DNA from: JBBDWR01 sp040902745
GTDB taxonomy: Bacteria > Actinomycetota > UBA4738 > HRBIN12
Reading direction: 5' to 3'
DNA: 64,000 bases
Assembly: GCA_040902745.1 (NCBI GenBank)
Contig: JBBDWR010000028.1
Span: 161,655 to 225,654 of the forward strand
Part shown: in pieces, positions 58,675 to 64,000 of the stretch
Numbering within the stretch: position 1 is the stretch's first letter
Layout of the letters: every line of letters starts with the position of its first letter
Program-made: the position numbers and the translations under genes
Notes under the pieces: model-generated
The model's database searches: none
The model's input: only the letters and a program-made list of their open reading frames with translations
What the model was told of the DNA's origin: nothing

Positions 58675-61626
58675 GTGGCAACTCGGATGGCAGCGCAGAT
58701 GCCCGCCCGACGCCGGGTCGTCCTCGGCACGATCCTCGGCGTCGTGCTCCTGTTGGTGCTCTTCGCCGTGTTCACGGGCTTCTGGGTCGACGTCCTGTGG
58801 TACCGCGAGGTCGATCTTTCGAGCGTGTTCTGGACGACGATCCGGGCCAAGGGCACGCTCACGCTCGCCTTCGGGCTCACGTTCTTCGGATTGTTGTACG
58901 CGAACCTGCTGATCGTTCGCCGGCTCAAGCCGCCGTTCCGTGCGCTGACCGCCGAGCAAGAGATCTTCGAGCGCTACCGGCTCACGCTGGAGCCGTCGCT
59001 TCGATGGATCCTTCCCCTCGTGGCGGGCGTGCTCGCGCTTTTCGTCGGCATCGCCGCATCCGGTCGGTGGGAGCTGTTCCTCCTCTGGCGCAACGCCGGC
59101 GAGGCGAGCTTCGGCGTGACGGAGCCCACCTTCGGCCGCGACCCCGCCTTCTACGTGTTCTCGCTCCCGTGGTTCGAGTTCGTCCAGGGCTGGCTGTTTT
59201 CGGCGCTCGTCGGGGTCACGATCATCACGGCAGTGGCGCACTACCTGTGGGGAGGGATCCGGCCCCAGGCGCCTGCGTTCGCCGACAAGGCCACGCCGCA
59301 GGTACGTGCACACCTGTCGACGCTGCTAGGCCTGATCCTGCTCGTGAAGGCCTGGGGGTACTACCTCGGAACCTTCGATCTGCTCGTGTCGCCGCGAGGG
59401 GTCGTGACGGGCGTTTCCTACACCGACCAGAAGGCGCAGCTGCCGGCGTTGCGACTGCTCACCTTCATCGCGATCGCGTGCGCATTGCTGTTCTTCGCAA
59501 ACATCTGGAAGAAGAACTGGGCGCTGCCGGTGATCGGTGTCGGACTGCTCGCGCTCGTGTCGATCGTCGCGGGAGCCCTGATCCCCGCGGCCGTGCAGCG
59601 GTTCTCGGTGGATCCACAGGAACTGCAACGCGAACGCCCGTACATCGCTCGAAACATCGAAGCGACGCAGCGCGCGTTCGGGATCACCCCGGGTGAGGAC
59701 ATCGAAGTCTCCGAGCGCCCCGTGACGGCGGAGGTGACGCCCGAACAGATCGATCGCAACGCGACCACCGTCTCCAACATCCGTCTGTGGCGCCCCGTGC
59801 CGACGCTCGAGGAGGCGTACGGGACCCTGCAGCGGATCCGGCAGTACTACGACTTCCGCGACGTCGACGTCGATCGCTACGACATCGCCGGCGAGCGCCG
59901 GATGACGATGCTCGCGGCCAGGGAGATCGCGCAGAACGAGATCCCCCTGGGGGGCCAGACGTGGCAGAACACCCACCTGGTGTTTACGCACGGCTTCGGT
60001 GCCGTCGCCTCGCTCCCGAACTCGGCCTCAGCGGAGGGACTCCCGGTCTTCACCCTGAAGGACATCCCACCCGAAGGGGAGCCGTCACTCGAGGCGCAAC
60101 CCCGCATCTACTACGGGGAGCAGGCGGACGTTCCCTTCGTCGTCGTGAACACGCAGGCCGACGAGCTCGACTACCAGGGCACCGCGGAGGGAGCCGATCA
60201 ACAGGTGACCTACCGCTACGACGGCACGGGTGGCATCGAGATGGGGAACCTGCTGCAGCGCGCGGTGTTCGCTTACCACTTCCGTGACGTGAATCTGCTG
60301 TTGTCGGGACTGATCGGCCCGGAGAGCAGGATAATGACCCACCGCGCACTCCAGGAGCGGGTCGAGCAGGCGGTGCCGTTTTTGACGCTCGACCACGATC
60401 CGTATGCCGCGGTGATCGACGGTCGCGTGCAATGGATCTGGGACGCCTACACGACCAGCGCGCAGTATCCCTACTCGCAAGAGACGGACCTTGCGGCGTC
60501 CACCGATGGGGGCATGACCGGAACGGCGAACTACATCCGGAACTCGGTCAAGATCGTGGTGGACGCCTATGACGGCACGCTGACGTACTACGTGACCGAC
60601 GAGTCCGACCCGATCATCCAGGTGTGGCAGACGGCGTTCCCGGCGCTGTTCACTCCCGCCTCCGAAGCTCCGGCCGAACTCGTCGAGCACTTCCGATACC
60701 CGGAAGGACTGTTCCAGGTGCAGGCGGAGCAGTTCGCCGATTACCACGTGGACGATCCCGACGTCTTCTATCAGAAGCAGGACTTCTGGCAGATCGCTTC
60801 CGATCCGACCGCGGGATCGCCGCTGACGAGCACGACGGATCTCAACGCCCCGGAGACGCCGGTGGGCACGCTCCCCCCACTCGATCCGTACTACGTGCTG
60901 ATGACGTTGCCCGAGGAGACGCAGGAGGAGTTCGCGTTGATCCTTCCGTTCACGCCGGAAGGACGCCAGAACATGGTGGCGTGGATGTCCGCGCGTTCGG
61001 ATCCGGAGGGCTACGGTGACCTGATCAGCTACGAGTTCCCCTCGACGCGCAACATCGAGGGACCTACGCAGATCTTCGCGCGGATGAATGCCGAACCCCG
61101 GTTCTCCGCGCAGCGCTCGTTGCTGAGCCAAGCCGGGTCCCAGGTGCAGTTCGGCGATTTCCTGGTGATCCCGGTCGACGACTCGATCCTGTATGTGCAG
61201 CCGGTCTACGTTCGTGCGGCGCAAGCGAACTCGATCCCCGAGCTGAAGTTCGTGCTCGTCGGCAACGGCACGCGCATCGGGTTCGGCTCGACGCTGGAAG
61301 AGGCCCTGACCGATTCCTTCGTCGGACAGGTCGTCGACGAACCCGACGGCGGTGAACCCACCGGGTCCGCCGAGCAGCGGCTCGCCCAGGTGATCGCAGA
61401 GGCAGTGCAGCACTTCCAGGCTGCGGACCAGGCGCTGCAGGATGGCGACCTCGCGACGTACCAATCCGAGATCGAGGCTGCGGAGCGGCTCGTGGAGCAG
61501 GCCGACGAACTCGCGGCCCGGCTCCGTCAGCAGGGGGCCGATGTACTCGCGCCGAGCGACGCGCTCCCGACCCCGACTTCGACCCCGACTTCGACCCCGT
61601 CGTCGTCCGCTTCCGCCTCGCCGTAA
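58675..61626 (+). CDS. UPF0182 family membrane protein
   Basis: 983 residues. The first 320 hold about seven hydrophobic helices; the remainder is a large extracytoplasmic domain with conserved FTHGFGAVASLPNSASAEGLP and GVVTGVSYTDQKAQLPAL regions; the C-terminus is a Pro/Thr/Ser tail. Function unknown; M. tuberculosis homologue Rv3193c. AAGGA (58662-58666) with 8-nt spacing supports GTG 58675; TAGGCT at 58621 gives a leader of about 40 nt. Confidence 0.92.
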   Translation: MATRMAAQMPARRRVVLGTILGVVLLLVLFAVFTGFWVDVLWYREVDLSSVFWTTIRAKGTLTLAFGLTFFGLLYANLLIVRRLKPPFRALTAEQEIFERYRLTLEPSLRWILPLVAGVLALFVGIAASGRWELFLLWRNAGEASFGVTEPTFGRDPAFYVFSLPWFEFVQGWLFSALVGVTIITAVAHYLWGGIRPQAPAFADKATPQVRAHLSTLLGLILLVKAWGYYLGTFDLLVSPRGVVTGVSYTDQKAQLPALRLLTFIAIACALLFFANIWKKNWALPVIGVGLLALVSIVAGALIPAAVQRFSVDPQELQRERPYIARNIEATQRAFGITPGEDIEVSERPVTAEVTPEQIDRNATTVSNIRLWRPVPTLEEAYGTLQRIRQYYDFRDVDVDRYDIAGERRMTMLAAREIAQNEIPLGGQTWQNTHLVFTHGFGAVASLPNSASAEGLPVFTLKDIPPEGEPSLEAQPRIYYGEQADVPFVVVNTQADELDYQGTAEGADQQVTYRYDGTGGIEMGNLLQRAVFAYHFRDVNLLLSGLIGPESRIMTHRALQERVEQAVPFLTLDHDPYAAVIDGRVQWIWDAYTTSAQYPYSQETDLAASTDGGMTGTANYIRNSVKIVVDAYDGTLTYYVTDESDPIIQVWQTAFPALFTPASEAPAELVEHFRYPEGLFQVQAEQFADYHVDDPDVFYQKQDFWQIASDPTAGSPLTSTTDLNAPETPVGTLPPLDPYYVLMTLPEETQEEFALILPFTPEGRQNMVAWMSARSDPEGYGDLISYEFPSTRNIEGPTQIFARMNAEPRFSAQRSLLSQAGSQVQFGDFLVIPVDDSILYVQPVYVRAAQANSIPELKFVLVGNGTRIGFGSTLEEALTDSFVGQVVDEPDGGEPTGSAEQRLAQVIAEAVQHFQAADQALQDGDLATYQSEIEAAERLVEQADELAARLRQQGADVLAPSDALPTPTSTPTSTPSSSASASP

Positions 61627-61635
61627 CTCTCGTCG

Positions 61636-63006
61636 ATGGGCGAGCCATCACCGCCGACGACCGAACATCCGGTGGGATTCGGCGAAGCTGCGCGCTTCTG
61701 GATCAAGCTGGGCTTCATCAACTTCGGTGGCCCGGCGGGGCAGATCTCGATCATGCACGCGGAGATCGTCGAACGCCGACGGTGGATCGGCGAAGGACGG
61801 TTCCTCCACGCCCTGAACTACTGCATGCTGCTGCCCGGTCCGGAGGCACAGCAGCTCGCGATCTACATCGGATGGCTGCTGCATCGGGTCCGCGGCGGCT
61901 TGGTCGCCGGGATCGCCTTCGTCCTTCCGAGCTTCTTCCTCTTGCTCGGGCTGTCGTGGGTCTATGCGGCCCACGGGTCGGTCGACTGGGTGGCCGGCAT
62001 CTTCTCGGGGCTCGCGGCGGCCGTGATCGCGATCGTTGTCGTCGCGACGATCCGGATCGGATCCCGGGCGCTGGCGAACCCCCTGATGGCCGGCGTCGCC
62101 GTCGCCTCGTTCGTGGCGATCTTCGTGTTGCATCTGCCGTTCCCCGGCATCGTGTTGGTCGCCGCGGGGCTGGGACTGTTGGGCGACCACCTACGCCCGG
62201 ACTGGTTCGAGGTCGGAGTGGAACGAGAGCTCGAGGAGCACGAACAGGCGGCGATCCGGGACGATGCGGCGGCAGGGGAACACACACGGCCCACCGTCCG
62301 CCACACGGTGCTCGTGCTCGTGATCGGTCTCGCCGCCTGGTTGCTCCCGCTGCTGCTGGTCGCGTGGTGGCGGGGGAGTGGGGACGTGCTCACCGAGCAA
62401 GGGTGGTTCTTCAGCCGCGCGGCCCTGGTGACCTTCGGCGGAGCGTACGCGGTGCTCGCCTACATCAATCAGGCGGCGGTGGTGCAGTACGGATGGCTCC
62501 TCCCGGGCCAGATGGTCGTCGGGCTCGGACTGGCGGAATCAACGCCCGGGCCGCTGATCATGGTCGTGGAGTTCGTCGGGTTCGTGGGCGCGTATCAGAA
62601 TCCGGGAGAGCTCGAGCCCATCGTCGCCGGTATCCTCGGAGCGAGCGTCGCCGTTTGGGCAACGTTCGCGCCGTGCTTCTTGTGGATCTTCCTCGGTGCT
62701 CCGTACATCGAGCGACTGCGCGGGAACCGTCGGCTCGGAGCCGCGCTGCAGACCGTCACCGCTGCCGTCGTCGGGGTGATCGCCAGCCTCGCGATCACGT
62801 TCGCGATAACGACGCTCTTCTCGCGCGTACGGCTCGTCGGAATGGTCCGCGGTCCGATCCCCGTTCCCGTCCTCTCCAGCGTGGTGTGGTTCGCCGTCGT
62901 CGTGGCATTGGGGGGCTTCGTCGCGATGCGGTGGTTCAAGGTGGGTGTCGTCCCGATCGTGCTCGCCAGCGCGGTCGCGGGTCTGGTGTGGAACGGACTG
63001 CTGTAG
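61636..63006 (+). CDS. chrA: chromate ion transporter, long-chain ChrA type
   Basis: 456 residues with two homologous CHR domains, each starting with a helix-containing FGGPxxQ/FGG motif (FINFGGPAGQISIM and VTFGGAYAVLAYI), and about 10-12 membrane helices. Exports chromate, presumably by anion antiport. ATG 61636 lies 9 nt after the UPF0182 stop. No chrB regulator is seen. Confidence 0.93.
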   Translation: MGEPSPPTTEHPVGFGEAARFWIKLGFINFGGPAGQISIMHAEIVERRRWIGEGRFLHALNYCMLLPGPEAQQLAIYIGWLLHRVRGGLVAGIAFVLPSFFLLLGLSWVYAAHGSVDWVAGIFSGLAAAVIAIVVVATIRIGSRALANPLMAGVAVASFVAIFVLHLPFPGIVLVAAGLGLLGDHLRPDWFEVGVERELEEHEQAAIRDDAAAGEHTRPTVRHTVLVLVIGLAAWLLPLLLVAWWRGSGDVLTEQGWFFSRAALVTFGGAYAVLAYINQAAVVQYGWLLPGQMVVGLGLAESTPGPLIMVVEFVGFVGAYQNPGELEPIVAGILGASVAVWATFAPCFLWIFLGAPYIERLRGNRRLGAALQTVTAAVVGVIASLAITFAITTLFSRVRLVGMVRGPIPVPVLSSVVWFAVVVALGGFVAMRWFKVGVVPIVLASAVAGLVWNGLL

Positions 63007-63018
63007 CTCCGCCGCTCA

Positions 63019-63405
63019 GTGGCACCCGTCGAAGGAGAAGTGCCCGGGATCCGGATCGGGCAGTGGCTGGCACCATCCTGCGTGCTCCAACCACCCTCCC
63101 GGGGACGGCAGATCCTCGGCGTGCTCGCAGGGGGCGAACGGCCCGTCAACGACCTCGTCGTGAAGCTCGGCCTGTCGCAGCCGGTGGTCTCCAAGCATCT
63201 TCGGGTGCTGCGGGAGGTCGGACTGGTGCATGTGCGCGACGAAGGCCGACGGCGGATCTACCGGCTCAACGGTCCTTCGCTCAAGCCTATCCACGACTGG
63301 GTGAAGAACTACGAGCGGTCGTGGGCGGAGCGCTTCGACCGGCTGGACGTGGTGTTGGAGGACCTCAAGGAAAGGGAGGATGGAGATGGTGGCAGTGGCG
63401 AGTAA
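63019..63405 (+). CDS. ArsR-family winged-helix transcription regulator
   Basis: 128 residues. Residues 28-90 are the winged helix: GRQILGVLAGGERPVNDLV and LGLSQPVVSKHLRVLREVGL, then the wing RDEGRRRIYRL. No metal-binding cysteine pair of the ArsR/SmtB type; the likely partner is the AHSA1-domain protein that overlaps it by 20 nt. GTG 63019 is uncertain; GTG 63040 in frame is an alternative. First 25 residues are poorly conserved. Confidence 0.85.
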   Translation: MAPVEGEVPGIRIGQWLAPSCVLQPPSRGRQILGVLAGGERPVNDLVVKLGLSQPVVSKHLRVLREVGLVHVRDEGRRRIYRLNGPSLKPIHDWVKNYERSWAERFDRLDVVLEDLKEREDGDGGSGE

Positions 63406-63874
63406 CGGCACAGCGGTCGTGTCGCTCCCGACGCCGACGCAGATCCTGATCACGCGGGAGTTCGACGCACCGAAACATCTGGTCTACAAGGCGTGGACCA
63501 CCCCCGGGCTCATCAAGCGCTGGTGGAGCGGGGAACGCGGCGAGGTCACGAGCGTCGAAGTGGACCTTCGGGTCGGTGGCACGTGGCGGTACGTGATGAC
63601 CGCGAACGAAGGCTTCGAGGTGGCGTTCCACGGTGAGTACCGGGAGATCGTCCCGAACGAGCGCATCGTTCAGACCGAGGTCTACGAAGGCATGCCCGAT
63701 GGCGAGGCGGTGGATACCCACACGCTCACCGAACAGCATGGGCGCACGACCCTCACGGTCTTGGTGCAACATTCGAGCCAGGAGCACCGTGATGCCCACA
63801 TCGATTCCGGCATGGAAGGCGGCATGCAGGAAGCGATGGATCGACTCGAGCAGATCGCGATCTCGCTCGGCTGA
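63386..63874 (+). CDS. SRPBCC/AHSA1-domain protein
   Basis: 162 residues of the Aha1-like START superfamily: ILITREFDAPKHLVYKAWTTP, WWSGERG and LRVGGTWRYVM. They bind hydrophobic ligands and are typically paired with an ArsR regulator, as here. ATG 63386 has GGGAGG 6 nt upstream; ATG 63380 lies against it. Function otherwise unknown. Confidence 0.85.
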   Translation: MVAVASNGTAVVSLPTPTQILITREFDAPKHLVYKAWTTPGLIKRWWSGERGEVTSVEVDLRVGGTWRYVMTANEGFEVAFHGEYREIVPNERIVQTEVYEGMPDGEAVDTHTLTEQHGRTTLTVLVQHSSQEHRDAHIDSGMEGGMQEAMDRLEQIAISLG

Positions 63875-63935
63875 GCGCGACAGGCTCGCAGGGACTACCC
63901 GCTCCCACGCCCACGGTCCGTCGGAGCGGCCCTGC

Positions 63936-63941
63936 TATCCT
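63936..63941 (+). promoter_or_regulatory. -10 box TATCCT before the tRNA
   Basis: TATCCT ends 5 nt before the tRNA, so transcription would begin almost at the mature 5' end. Confidence 0.45.
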
Positions 63942-63946
63942 CGTCC

Positions 63947-64000
63947 TGCGGGGTGGAGCAGTCTGGTAGCTCGCTGGGCTCATAACCCAGAGGTCACAGG
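63947..64000 (+). tRNA. initiator tRNA-fMet(CAT), cut by the window end
   Basis: The visible 54 nt include the acceptor strand, D arm (GGAGCAG...GGTAGCTC), and an anticodon arm CTGGG-CTCATAA-CCCAG with anticodon CAT. The three G-C pairs (GGG/CCC) next to the loop are the initiator hallmark. The variable loop AGGTC follows. The T arm and the 3' acceptor strand are beyond the window. Confidence 0.93.

Noticed and set aside
1..64000. CRISPR arrays, insertion sequences, integrases, rRNA genes
   Set aside because: No repeat-spacer periodicity, transposase motifs or rRNA sequence was seen; the only RNA gene found is the tRNA at the right edge.

Overview
The window is 64 kb of high-GC, gene-dense bacterial DNA with many GTG starts and very short intergenic gaps. 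Gene content points to an actinobacterial lineage (Actinomycetota): a divergent Ku/LigD pair with Pol-PE-Lig order, a UPF0182 protein beside a PDZ-Lon protease and an HExxH zincin of the DUF2342 type, a DUF5319 protein, an arg cluster containing argR, PII with GlnD, and class III cyclase-ATPase regulators. I cannot fix the class. No phage, insertion sequence, integrase or CRISPR array is visible, so this reads as chromosomal core plus ordinary accessory genes.

Layout. 1-5.5 kb: fructose-bisphosphatase GlpX (cut by the left edge), an epimerase, phosphatidylglycerophosphate synthase, an EamA transporter, a membrane-anchored protein and an FMN hydroxyacid oxidase. 5.5-10.1 kb: a secreted beta-helix protein, a structured 341-bp gap, then PHP phosphoesterase, HAD hydrolase and type II NADH dehydrogenase. 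10.1-20.7 kb: a degenerate cyclase-homology protein with a CBS protein, the TldE/TldD pair, cupin plus amidohydrolase, a bactofilin-like/C45 peptidase operon, RmuC and a GH114 glycosidase. 20.7-28.7 kb: argC-J-B-D-R-G-H, with argF missing, behind a promoter covered by an ARG-box-like palindrome. 28.8-38.1 kb: double cupin, VanW protein, cytochrome P450, PIG-L deacetylase, DUF5319 zinc-ribbon fusion, and divergent ligD/ku for non-homologous end joining. 38.1-46.1 kb: glnK-glnD, a 1032-residue cyclase/ATPase/TPR regulator, and an ECF sigma factor fused to a zinc-binding anti-sigma domain. 46.2-52.2 kb: DUF72, a hydrolase, two small zinc-ribbon proteins, an HTH protein, histidine phosphatase, SCP2, thioesterase, BMP lipoprotein and Upp. 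52.2-53.5 kb: a DAHP synthase gene behind a complete transcription attenuator with an aromatic-rich leader peptide. 53.5-64 kb: an uncharacterised two-part protein, DUF2342 zincin, MoaE, MreB, PDZ-Lon protease, UPF0182, ChrA, an ArsR/AHSA1 pair and a cut initiator tRNA.

The most interesting signal is the attenuator at 52269-52418. A good promoter fires directly onto an 18-codon leader ORF containing Tyr-Phe-Trp-Phe-Ser-Tyr-Phe. It is followed by two mutually exclusive hairpins, one of them an intrinsic terminator, and then aroF. The first enzyme of the aromatic pathway therefore appears to be controlled by charged Phe/Tyr/Trp tRNA. A second signal runs through the whole window: at least eleven genes have a TAnnnT -10 box 6-8 nt before the start codon and little or no Shine-Dalgarno sequence, the pattern of leaderless mRNAs. 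I used it to choose several starts.
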